DNA of 11,151 nucleotides from Bacteroidales bacterium GP4 (lineage in GTDB: Bacteria; Bacteroidota; Bacteroidia; Bacteroidales; Muribaculaceae): NCBI GenBank assembly GCA_001701065.1, contig DAAL01000141.1:1151-12301 (forward strand). Reading direction: 5' to 3'. Of the stretch, positions 1 through 7,467 are shown piece by piece (positions within the stretch are counted from its first letter, which is position 1; every line of letters begins with the position of its first letter). Under the pieces are notes generated by a model. It saw only the letters and a program-made list of their open reading frames with translations, was not told where the DNA came from and ran no database searches. The position numbers and the translations under genes were made by a program.

Positions 1-832
1 TGGTGCAGTCGTCGCCATTGAAAGTCAACACCATGTTGCAGGTAAGAGTCTTAACCGATTCGCCGTCAGGAACGACAGTTGAAACGGGGAAGATAACCTG
101 ATTGAGCGACTTAGTGGTAAGATACACAACTTCGTCATACTCAACATAGTCCTTATGGCGAACATTGGTGGTAGTGGTACCGTTTTCGGTAATTTGATCC
201 ACACCACGGCGCAGATAGCTTGAATGCCACTGGTTGATGTACTTCACGCAGTAAAGCACGAAATCCTGAGGCTGCACGCTCCAAGCTGAAGCATCGGTAC
301 GAGCCGGATTGCTTTCAGGGTCAATAGCTGTACCTGAAAGAATGCGGTCAGCGCCACGGGCTTCAATCATTCGCAACGGAATAACATAAGTGTTCTTGAT
401 TGCATTGGGGTCAGCAAAGAAAGCATCGGTAAGAGTCACGGTGCTGCCGAAGAAATAATCCTTTTTCTTAGTCAGGGTTGTTGACTCCATCGAGTAATAG
501 CTTTCAGGCATCACTTTCACGGGCGAACCGTCAGAGAAAGTGAGGTTAGACACCAATGAGGGATCCACAACTACATCAATCTTAAGGTCGCGTGACTTAT
601 AAGCGCCTCCTTGAGTAGCAAGAATCATGAACTTATGCTCATTGTCAAGAGAGTTGTCCTGCTCGCCGTCCTCACCGAGAGTAATGCAACGAGCCGGATA
701 CTGATTGGCAAAATAGGCAGTCACTCCGTCCTCATGATCGGGGAAGTCACTGGAGCCGTTCTTACATCCTGTCATACCGGCGGTCAGAAAAACTCCTAAG
801 CCGATAATAGCCGAATATTTTATTTTATTCAT
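1..832 (-). CDS. DUF1735-domain (BT_3987-like) lipoprotein, probable surface glycan-binding protein, 3' end outside window
   Basis: The first 277 codons are visible; the C-terminus is lost at the left edge. The protein starts MNKIKYSAIIGLGV and has a lipoprotein signal peptide with the lipidation cysteine at about residue 23 (AGMTGC), followed by an acidic linker (DFPDHEDG). Residues about 38-170 look like DUF1735: AYFANQYPARCITLGED, a DNEHK segment, TLTDAFFADP and NTYVIPLRM. The downstream part (QDFVLYCVKYINQWHSSY, then LRRGVD) resembles proteins in which DUF1735 is followed by a DUF5627-type C-terminal domain, but that domain is off the window. Such lipoproteins sit next to SusD in many PULs and are presumed, not proven, to bind glycan outside the cell. 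The gene follows the second susD by 29 bases and is probably co-transcribed. An in-frame ATG at 838 (adding Met-Thr) is an equally possible start; 832 was chosen because it gives the common MNK opening. DUF1735 also occurs at the N-terminus of GH18 enzymes, so an enzymatic C-terminus cannot be excluded. Confidence 0.8.
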   Translation of the reverse strand, partial: MNKIKYSAIIGLGVFLTAGMTGCKNGSSDFPDHEDGVTAYFANQYPARCITLGEDGEQDNSLDNEHKFMILATQGGAYKSRDLKIDVVVDPSLVSNLTFSDGSPVKVMPESYYSMESTTLTKKKDYFFGSTVTLTDAFFADPNAIKNTYVIPLRMIEARGADRILSGTAIDPESNPARTDASAWSVQPQDFVLYCVKYINQWHSSYLRRGVDQITENGTTTTNVRHKDYVEYDEVVYLTTKSLNQVIFPVSTVVPDGESVKTLTCNMVLTFNGDDCT

Positions 833-861
833 AGTCATTAATTCTAATATTATTTGTGTAT

Positions 862-2643
862 TTACCATCCTTTATTCTGTTCAATGCTGCTGAATTTGAG
901 CACATCGGTGTAAGGAAGCGGACCATAAATCATGTAGTCGCTGTAACGACGGGCTTCCACATCGATATAGTTGTGGGCAGTGCCTGTGATAGAAACACCC
1001 TTTGCACCACTATTCAAATCAGCTTTCCAGCGGCGAAGATCCCAGAAGCGGATGTTCTCGAAGCAGAGTTCAAGACGACGCTCGTTGCGGATAAGGTCAC
1101 GCATAGTGTCCTTGCTGCCTTTAGCAGTTTCAAGATACGGGTCACCATTGTCAGTACCCACGCCTGCACGCTGACGGATAGCCTTGATTACGTCGTAAGC
1201 TGAATAGCCGTTTGTGCCGGTTCCGGTGGGACCCCATGCCTCATTGGCAGCTTCCGCGTAAGCGAGGAATATTTCAGTGTAGCGGATGTACTTGTTGCAG
1301 TGGTTCTTTGTAATCTTGCTGGTGGGATTGGGGTCAGCATCGTTACGAAGAAGTTTACGCATATAGTAGCCGGTACGGGTTGAGTAACCTGATTCCTTAT
1401 TGATACCGTCGTTGTTGGGAGCGTCAGTGCCGGTGTTAACGGTAGAGTTGTTTACACCAAGCTTGCTGCCGTTAGTCACGATGTAAAGAGCGAGACGCGG
1501 GTCACGGCCTTCATAAGGATTGGCTGCGTCATAGCCTGAACGGCTGTCAGTGATAGGATAACCGTTAGCCATGGGGAATGCGTCGACAAGATTCTGAGTG
1601 GGGTTCACACGTCCCTTACCGTAAAGCGAGGGCGGGAAATTGTTTTCTTCAATATCAGCGTTATCAGAATAACCGCCACGCCAGATTACCTCAGGATGGT
1701 TGCTTGTCTTTTCAGGGCTATTGCCGATTTCACCGTCGGAATACCACACATGACCTTTTGCAGCAAGACCTGAAGGACCGCCGATGTGGTTAAGGACAGC
1801 AGCAGCCTGATTAGCGGCTTCGTCCCAGGTTACGCCTGAACCTTCAAACGCGGGGCTTGCAGCAAGAAGAGCAGCCTGTGCGCCGATAGCCTGGGCAACA
1901 CGTCCTGACATACGAAGGAATGTAGTGGAACCAAACACACGGTTGTATCCGTCAAGAGACACACCTGCCGACTTATACTTAGCGGGGATGTCATTGGCAG
2001 AGCCTAAATCGCCGTACTCGTAAGGAAGAAGTTCAGCCGCTTTCTTCACATCGTCGAACAATTGAGCCATACATTCGGCGAATGTGTTACGGGGAACGTT
2101 CATATCAGTCTCAGCTGAATACGGTTCTGTCCAGATGTGCACACCGAGAAGTTCACCTGAAGTGCCTATTCCGGCATAGTTCTGGAGAAGATAGTACATG
2201 TTCAAGGCACGGAGTCCGTAAGCCTCGCCTTTAAGGCGGTCACGGAACATGTTGTTGACCTGTTCATCCACTGAGAATGTAGCATTGTCAACATGAGCCA
2301 AGAACAGGTTCACAAACTGGATAGACGCGTTACGGTCACGCCAGTTGTCTACTGAAACACCGGTCTGCGAAGTCCAACCACCGGTAGCGATGGTAAGATA
2401 AGCATTGTTGATGTCGTTGGACACTGCATCGTCAGTGGCAACATCATTGCGGGGATCGGACCAATAAGGCATGAGGATGTAAGCACTCCTTAATACCTGG
2501 TCAGCATACTTGGAGTCAGTATCCATCTTATCCTCCGACATGATGTTTTCGATTGCCGGTTCAAAGAGGTCATCACATGACCAAGTAGTAGCCAAACAAG
2601 AAGCAATGACGATATATTTTGCTATATTTTTCATTTTCATCAT
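862..2643 (-). CDS. SusD/RagB family nutrient-binding outer membrane lipoprotein (second pair)
   Basis: This 593-residue protein is the cell-surface glycan-binding lid partner of the SusC encoded just upstream. The signal peptide ends in a lipobox with the probable lipidated cysteine at residue 23 (TTWSC, then DDLFEPAIEN). A second cysteine at residue 16 lies inside the hydrophobic segment and is a less likely site. Family features include the GEAYGLRALNMYYLLQ helix, a LGVHIWTEP segment, the AAELLP segment, and the strongly conserved C-terminal helix at 517-539 (LIRNERRLELCFENIRFWDL, then RRW). The protein ends NKGW, as many SusD proteins do. The length is normal for SusD. Its start ATG follows the preceding susC stop with one base between (TAA-A-ATG), so translation is probably coupled. 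Further in-frame ATGs at codons 2 and 4 could also be used. The sequence is clearly different from the other SusD in this window, so this is not a recent tandem duplicate. Family assignment is secure; the glycan bound is unknown. Confidence 0.95.
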   Translation of the reverse strand: MMKMKNIAKYIVIASCLATTWSCDDLFEPAIENIMSEDKMDTDSKYADQVLRSAYILMPYWSDPRNDVATDDAVSNDINNAYLTIATGGWTSQTGVSVDNWRDRNASIQFVNLFLAHVDNATFSVDEQVNNMFRDRLKGEAYGLRALNMYYLLQNYAGIGTSGELLGVHIWTEPYSAETDMNVPRNTFAECMAQLFDDVKKAAELLPYEYGDLGSANDIPAKYKSAGVSLDGYNRVFGSTTFLRMSGRVAQAIGAQAALLAASPAFEGSGVTWDEAANQAAAVLNHIGGPSGLAAKGHVWYSDGEIGNSPEKTSNHPEVIWRGGYSDNADIEENNFPPSLYGKGRVNPTQNLVDAFPMANGYPITDSRSGYDAANPYEGRDPRLALYIVTNGSKLGVNNSTVNTGTDAPNNDGINKESGYSTRTGYYMRKLLRNDADPNPTSKITKNHCNKYIRYTEIFLAYAEAANEAWGPTGTGTNGYSAYDVIKAIRQRAGVGTDNGDPYLETAKGSKDTMRDLIRNERRLELCFENIRFWDLRRWKADLNSGAKGVSITGTAHNYIDVEARRYSDYMIYGPLPYTDVLKFSSIEQNKGW

Positions 2644-2647
2644 TTTA
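2641..2647 (-). promoter_or_regulatory. Stop-start junction between second susC and second susD (translational coupling)
   Basis: On the minus strand the stop TAA (2647-2645) is separated by a single A from the ATG of susD (2643-2641). There is no space for an independent leader, so susD translation most likely depends on ribosomes finishing susC. Coupling would keep the transporter and its lipoprotein lid in matched amounts. The spacing is read directly; the coupling is inferred. Confidence 0.7.
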
Positions 2648-5476
2648 GAAAGTTACTTTTGCGCCAATGTTATAGAAACGTGACTGAGGAGCACTGCCCA
2701 CATTCCTTTCCATAATTTTGCGGTTTTTACCTATAGTAAGCAAATCATCACCACTAACATATACCTGAAGACCCTTTACGATACCATGAATAATGGATGA
2801 GGGGAAGTCGTAGGTAAGCTGTACTTTGTCAAGATCAAAGCGATCAGTGCTGTACAACCAGAAGTCGGAAGCAACGTAGTTGTTGGCTCCGTTAGTGGTA
2901 GTCAAGCGGGGCATGGTGGCAGTGGCTGCTGTCTCGGGAGTCCAGCGGTCGCGTGCGATAGCCGAGTACTTGTTGTCGCCCACCATCTTGTAGTAAGAGT
3001 TGTCGTTAAGCATACCGTGTCCGCCGAAGCTTCCCAATCCATGGATGAAGAGGGTGAAGCCTTTCCATTGAGCGGTGATGTTCACGCCCATGAAGAAAGG
3101 AGCGCCGTACCATCCGCCCTTGGCGAGGAACACCTGGTCGTTAGTGTCAACTTTACCGTCGCCGTTGATGTCGGCATACTTAAGGTCGCCGGCTTTCAGG
3201 TTAGAGCTACCGAGAGCGTCCTGGTTGGCAGCGGCTGCTTCTTCGTCAGTGGCGAAGAAACCGAGGCACTTGTAACCCCAGATACCGTCGATGGGCTGAC
3301 CTTCGCGGTACTGATAGTCATATTCATGCACTTCGTCACGCTTGGAAGCTTTGGTTTCATAATAAGTACCGGTGACACCGAGTTGAAGATTTACTTCGCC
3401 CACCTCTTTCTTGAAGTTCACACCGAAATCAAAACCTGTGCGGGTGTTTGCGTCATTATTAATATAAGGAGCAAAACTTGATTCAGGATAGTAAGTAGAG
3501 AAGTAAGTGGGGAACTTGGAAGAGTTGTTGATCAACAATCCGTCAAACTTATAGGTAAAGAACTGAGCGTTCAAGTCCATAAGATTGTTGAAGAAAGTAC
3601 CGCGGAGTGAAGCGGTGAATTCCTTACGTGAAATAAAACCAAGGTCGGGATTACCACCACGGGCAGGATAAGCGGCAGGACCTCCACCGGGAGCCCATTC
3701 GTACCATCCGCCGGTAGTGAAATGAGTAGCATAAAGATAATAGTTGGGGATATCTATGTCAGACTTAACATTTGAAGCTGATACTGACAGCATCAAGTTG
3801 TTGACCATAGGATTATCAATAAGGAAATCCTCCTGAGAGATGCGCCATCCCAAAGTAGCTGAAGGTGACCATGCCTGACGGTGACCCGGAGCAAGTTTGG
3901 ATGAATGGAGTCCTACAAGCGAGAGGTCGGCATAGTAGCGGTGGTCATAGTTATAGTCAACTTCAAAACCGATGTTGGCGCTGCTGGTGCGGTGATACTC
4001 ACCGGCAGTAGTACGCTGCCATCCGGCTGCCAATGCAAGAGCATGGAAGTTGTGAACATCGGCGAAAGTGCGGTTGTAGTCAAACTGACCTGACCAAGAG
4101 ATGGTCTGGCGGCTCTTTGAATCGGAGATGTTCTGAATACCATTATGCTCGTCCTTTCCTTCAATGGCTATAGAGGTAATCACGTCATAGCCGTTGAAAG
4201 TGCTCCAAGTGGGGATATAGGTGGCATAAGTGTCGGTATAGCTTGAATTGTAAGATGTAGCGTAGTCGACAGCGAAACGGGTGCCGAAGGTCAAGCCCTT
4301 GGTCAACATGCTCAAATCAAGGTCAACACCGGTATCAAACTGGAACTGACGGCTTGTGAACTTGTTGTAACCCTTGGCGAGATAGTCGGCAAAGATATTG
4401 GTACGGTCAATCTGAGTACCTGCAAGGAAACATCCGTTGTAAAGATGTGACGCGCTGTTTACAAGTTCAAGCGACTCAAGCGCACCTGGATCAATCTGGC
4501 TGATGGGAATCAGCGGAGTGATACGGTTGGGACGGAAAGTAGAAGCTGCTTCCCAGTAGTTGCCGTGGGCTGAACGCGCGCCGTAGAATGTAGCGTCAGC
4601 GTTCACATAAGCTTTAATCCAGTCGGTGATGTTCACATCGACATTACCGCGTACACTGAAACGGTCAGTGTAGTTGTCCTTTGACTCGCCGTATTTCAGG
4701 TAGTCACCCACACGGTAATAGTTGATGTTGGTGTAGAAGCGCGCACGCTCGTTACCGCCGGATATTTCCATTGTAGCGTCGCTGCGGTTGTAAGCCTTAC
4801 GCATAAACTCTGACGAGTACATGTTCACGTCAGGGTAACGGTAAGGATTAACCTTAGCGGATGTGTTGTAGATCTGTTCGGGTGTATATGCCGGAGCAAG
4901 ACCGTCGTTGGCACGAGCCTCGTTGTAGAGGGTCATGTACTCGGCTGATCCGAGATATTCGGGATAAGACTTAGCCACATGCCATCCGGTATTGGCGCGA
5001 ACGTCAATGCGGAGGGGACCCTCATGACCGCGCTTGGTAGTGATGTAGATCACACCCTTGGCGGCACGGCTACCGTAGAGCACAACAGCCTGAGCGCCCT
5101 TCATGAAAGTTATGGATTTAACTTCAGTGGCTGAAACATTGTTCATGTCACGTGCAACACCGTCTATGAGCACCAGGAAGCCCTGATCATTGTCAGCGTC
5201 CATACCCCAAAGCGAGTTGCCGTTGAAACCTGACACATAACCTGAAATAGTGGAATTGTTGATGTCATTGATGTAGTTCTTCTTCATGAGATTCTCTATA
5301 TCAAGCACCTCAACGCCGCCGAGCACATCGTTCTTGTCGATAGTGCGGTAAGCCAGTTGAATCTGGTTTTCAGCGTTCAAGCTATCGTTAGGTTCATCCG
5401 CAGCGGCTGAAGCATCAAGGGCAAACACCGATGCTCCTATTGCCACTGGAAGAATTATTTTATATTTTGATATCAT
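2645..5476 (-). CDS. Compact SusC/RagA-type TonB-dependent outer membrane transporter without N-terminal extension
   Basis: This 943-residue protein is predicted to import oligosaccharides across the outer membrane with its SusD partner. A signal peptide occupies about residues 1-26 (ending DASAAA, then DEPND). Only about 20 residues of linker precede the plug domain, which spans roughly 48-150 and includes NGNSLWGMD, FLVLIDGVARDMNNV, ITFMKGAQAVVLYGSRAAKG and ITTKRG. The beta-barrel fills the rest and ends in the aromatic-terminated strand FYNIGAKVTF. The carboxypeptidase-regulatory-like domain seen in most SusC proteins is absent, as is a recognisable EEVVVVGYG-type TonB box; GGVEVLD (53-59) may be a divergent equivalent. 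An aspartate-rich loop, DINGDGKVDTND (769-780), resembles a calcium-binding EF/dockerin loop and is common in SusC barrels. The start is fixed by position, since the upstream susD ends only 36 bases before it. A short SusC subfamily of this kind occurs beside a conventional SusCD pair in other Bacteroidales PULs. Substrate unknown. Confidence 0.93.
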   Translation of the reverse strand: MISKYKIILPVAIGASVFALDASAAADEPNDSLNAENQIQLAYRTIDKNDVLGGVEVLDIENLMKKNYINDINNSTISGYVSGFNGNSLWGMDADNDQGFLVLIDGVARDMNNVSATEVKSITFMKGAQAVVLYGSRAAKGVIYITTKRGHEGPLRIDVRANTGWHVAKSYPEYLGSAEYMTLYNEARANDGLAPAYTPEQIYNTSAKVNPYRYPDVNMYSSEFMRKAYNRSDATMEISGGNERARFYTNINYYRVGDYLKYGESKDNYTDRFSVRGNVDVNITDWIKAYVNADATFYGARSAHGNYWEAASTFRPNRITPLIPISQIDPGALESLELVNSASHLYNGCFLAGTQIDRTNIFADYLAKGYNKFTSRQFQFDTGVDLDLSMLTKGLTFGTRFAVDYATSYNSSYTDTYATYIPTWSTFNGYDVITSIAIEGKDEHNGIQNISDSKSRQTISWSGQFDYNRTFADVHNFHALALAAGWQRTTAGEYHRTSSANIGFEVDYNYDHRYYADLSLVGLHSSKLAPGHRQAWSPSATLGWRISQEDFLIDNPMVNNLMLSVSASNVKSDIDIPNYYLYATHFTTGGWYEWAPGGGPAAYPARGGNPDLGFISRKEFTASLRGTFFNNLMDLNAQFFTYKFDGLLINNSSKFPTYFSTYYPESSFAPYINNDANTRTGFDFGVNFKKEVGEVNLQLGVTGTYYETKASKRDEVHEYDYQYREGQPIDGIWGYKCLGFFATDEEAAAANQDALGSSNLKAGDLKYADINGDGKVDTNDQVFLAKGGWYGAPFFMGVNITAQWKGFTLFIHGLGSFGGHGMLNDNSYYKMVGDNKYSAIARDRWTPETAATATMPRLTTTNGANNYVASDFWLYSTDRFDLDKVQLTYDFPSSIIHGIVKGLQVYVSGDDLLTIGKNRKIMERNVGSAPQSRFYNIGAKVTF

Positions 5477-5512
5477 ATTTTTACTGTGTAATGGTTAAGA
5501 TTAATCAGCTTA

Positions 5513-7450
5513 TTACCATCCCGGGTTTTGTGCAAACTCAGCGTAGATGTAGGTATCCTCACGGAGCAACGGGAACCAATAATGCTTGGCATCGAAGTTA
5601 CGGGTAAGAATAACCTGTTGACGGAACTCAGCCACTTCTGCCTCAGCAGGATCATTTCCTTCAAAGAATGAATCATCTTCAACACGGAGAAATTCCTGAG
5701 AAGTCTTAACTGTGTACTTAGGCTCAGTGAGGAGCAACCAACGCTGAAGGTCGTTGAAACGGAAGCCTTCAAAGGCAAGCTCAACGGCGCGTTCACGGCG
5801 AACTTCGTCCATGTACTGATTGCCTGAATACTTGGTGGAAACATGTCCTGCGCCCACACGGTCACGAAGCACATTGAGAGCGTCGATAGAGGTGAGGCTG
5901 CACTTGGACGATTTTCCTGTAGGACCGCCAAGAACCGCGCAAGCTTCAGCATACATCAAATATACATCGGCAAGACGCATATAAGGGATGTAAGCATTGG
6001 GGTTAGCACCGTATTCATCCTGTGCGTCAATCTTGTTGGCTGTGTGAGGAACGAGCTTCTGCATCCAGTAGCCGGTACGTGAGCCATTGGTGATGTCACG
6101 TCCCGGTGCTCCGGTGTAAAGAGGAGCGTATTTGAAAGGAGCGTCAGCGCCCTTAGCCTCACCATTAATGTATTTCACACCGTCAAACACGATATCGTGG
6201 TAGAAACGCGGGTCACGGTTCTTGAACGGATGCTTGGGATCAAATCCTGAATCGGGATCGTCAAGAGGAAGACCGTTAGCCATACCGTAGTTAGCCACGT
6301 AGTTGGCTGTGGGAAGATGGAAGTGCGGGTCACGTTCGCAAATCTGGTAAGGACCGAAAGTACGGCTGTAGTTCCAGCGCACGTGTGACCAAGCATAGCC
6401 GGGACCACGGAGAAGAGCTTCTTTACCGCCGGGCTGGAGCCAGTTACGTCCTGAAGTCCAGAACAACTCGCTATAGCTGAAGTCCACGCCGCTTGACTTT
6501 TTGTGGTCATATACATTCTCATAGTCGAATTTGGCAAGCTCGTACTGAGTCTGTCCTGACTCCACAAGATTGATAAGTTCGCCGAAAGCGTCAGCTGCAA
6601 GCTGTGCGTAATCATGGCTATAGTCGTAAGTGTGGCCGCCGCCGGTCTGCGCGCCGTGCTGCATCAACGGGCTTGCAGCCCAGAGATAGTTCTTGCCCAG
6701 ATAAGCAAGGGCGGTAATCTTAGTCAAGCGCAATTCATTCTTACCGAATGTCTTTTTACCTATGGTGGTGTTATCCCAGTCGATAGGCAGTAAGTCAGCG
6801 GCGCGACGGAAGTCGAGTGCTGCCGAGTCAGCGCATTCAGTATAAGAAAGACGGGGCAAACGAGGAGATTCACCGGAACCGATCGACTTGTTTACATAAG
6901 GAAGACCGCCGAGGAACTGCATCATCTCAAAGTGCCACCATGCACGGAAGAAGTAGAGCTGACCGAGGAGGAAGTTCTTCTCTTCAGTTGTTCCCACGAA
7001 GTTTTCGTCGAGTTTCTCCAATGCTGTATTCACTTTGGAGATGCAATACCATGCATGTCCATATAGACGGTGGTTGAAGTCAGTCTCGTTACCTGTTTTT
7101 GTAGGGTCAGAGTTATTGCTTGCAAACCAGAACTGGTTATTGGTCTGCCAAGCCCAGAAGTTGCCTATATCCACTTGAGTGGACATGACGCGTTCAGCCT
7201 CACCTTGAGGGGTGGTGATTTCGTCCTCTCCGAGGTTCCAAGAGGTTGTCCACCAGCATTTTGCTTTATCAGGAATACAGTTGTAGATTTCCTCAATGTA
7301 ACCCTGCGTGTTAGTAAAGTTTTTAAACGGGGTATCTGCCGACACATCTGTACCCGGCTCCTTGTCAAGATAATCCTCACAGGAGGTGAAACCCACCACA
7401 GCGGTAAGTCCCATAGCGACAGCGGCAAATGACTTAAATATTTTGTTCAT
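5513..7450 (-). CDS. SusD/RagB family nutrient-binding outer membrane lipoprotein (first pair)
   Basis: This 645-residue surface lipoprotein is the expected glycan-binding partner of the full-length SusC encoded 17 bases upstream. The lipobox is GFTSC with the lipidated cysteine at residue 24, followed by EDYLDKEPGTDV, a classical SusD opening. An N-terminal SusD-like region is followed by the RagB/SusD C-terminal region. The hallmark helix is at 549-571 (EVRRERAVELAFEGFRFNDL, then QRW) and the protein ends FAQNPGW. It is somewhat longer than a typical SusD of about 550 residues. It also carries a dense aromatic cluster early in the chain: W66, W67 and W71, then F98, W99, W101, F107, W108 and F109. 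Aromatic platforms bind sugar rings in this family, but whether these face the ligand or are buried cannot be told from sequence. The leader is A/T-rich with no Shine-Dalgarno, as usual in Bacteroidota. Assignment to SusD is secure; substrate is unknown. Confidence 0.96.
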   Translation of the reverse strand: MNKIFKSFAAVAMGLTAVVGFTSCEDYLDKEPGTDVSADTPFKNFTNTQGYIEEIYNCIPDKAKCWWTTSWNLGEDEITTPQGEAERVMSTQVDIGNFWAWQTNNQFWFASNNSDPTKTGNETDFNHRLYGHAWYCISKVNTALEKLDENFVGTTEEKNFLLGQLYFFRAWWHFEMMQFLGGLPYVNKSIGSGESPRLPRLSYTECADSAALDFRRAADLLPIDWDNTTIGKKTFGKNELRLTKITALAYLGKNYLWAASPLMQHGAQTGGGHTYDYSHDYAQLAADAFGELINLVESGQTQYELAKFDYENVYDHKKSSGVDFSYSELFWTSGRNWLQPGGKEALLRGPGYAWSHVRWNYSRTFGPYQICERDPHFHLPTANYVANYGMANGLPLDDPDSGFDPKHPFKNRDPRFYHDIVFDGVKYINGEAKGADAPFKYAPLYTGAPGRDITNGSRTGYWMQKLVPHTANKIDAQDEYGANPNAYIPYMRLADVYLMYAEACAVLGGPTGKSSKCSLTSIDALNVLRDRVGAGHVSTKYSGNQYMDEVRRERAVELAFEGFRFNDLQRWLLLTEPKYTVKTSQEFLRVEDDSFFEGNDPAEAEVAEFRQQVILTRNFDAKHYWFPLLREDTYIYAEFAQNPGW

Positions 7451-7467
7451 AGTTATAATCTTAATTT

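Noticed and set aside
856..1203. 115-codon plus-strand open frame antisense to the second susD end
   Set aside because: It overlaps the most conserved helix of SusD on the opposite strand; coding potential here belongs to SusD.
3017..3481. 154-codon plus-strand open frame
   Set aside because: It lies wholly antisense to the second susC, whose reading frame gives a convincing family protein over the same bases. The translation shows no domain or plausible start context.
2645..5476. Second susC as a truncated pseudogene
   Set aside because: The frame is uninterrupted, with signal peptide, plug motifs and an aromatic C-terminal strand all present. The short N-terminus fits a recognised compact type better than decay.
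5473..5952. 159-codon minus-strand open frame overlapping the end of the first susD and the gap before the second susC
   Set aside because: Most of it is an alternate frame of susD, with a serine- and leucine-rich composition typical of a shadow frame. The susD frame contains the conserved C-terminal helix there.
6175..6615. 146-codon minus-strand open frame inside the first susD
   Set aside because: Alternate-frame shadow rich in Ser and Thr; the real susD frame is continuous and conserved through this region.
7070..7432. 120-codon plus-strand open frame antisense to the first susD start
   Set aside because: No recognisable features, and it is explained by the codon structure of susD on the other strand.
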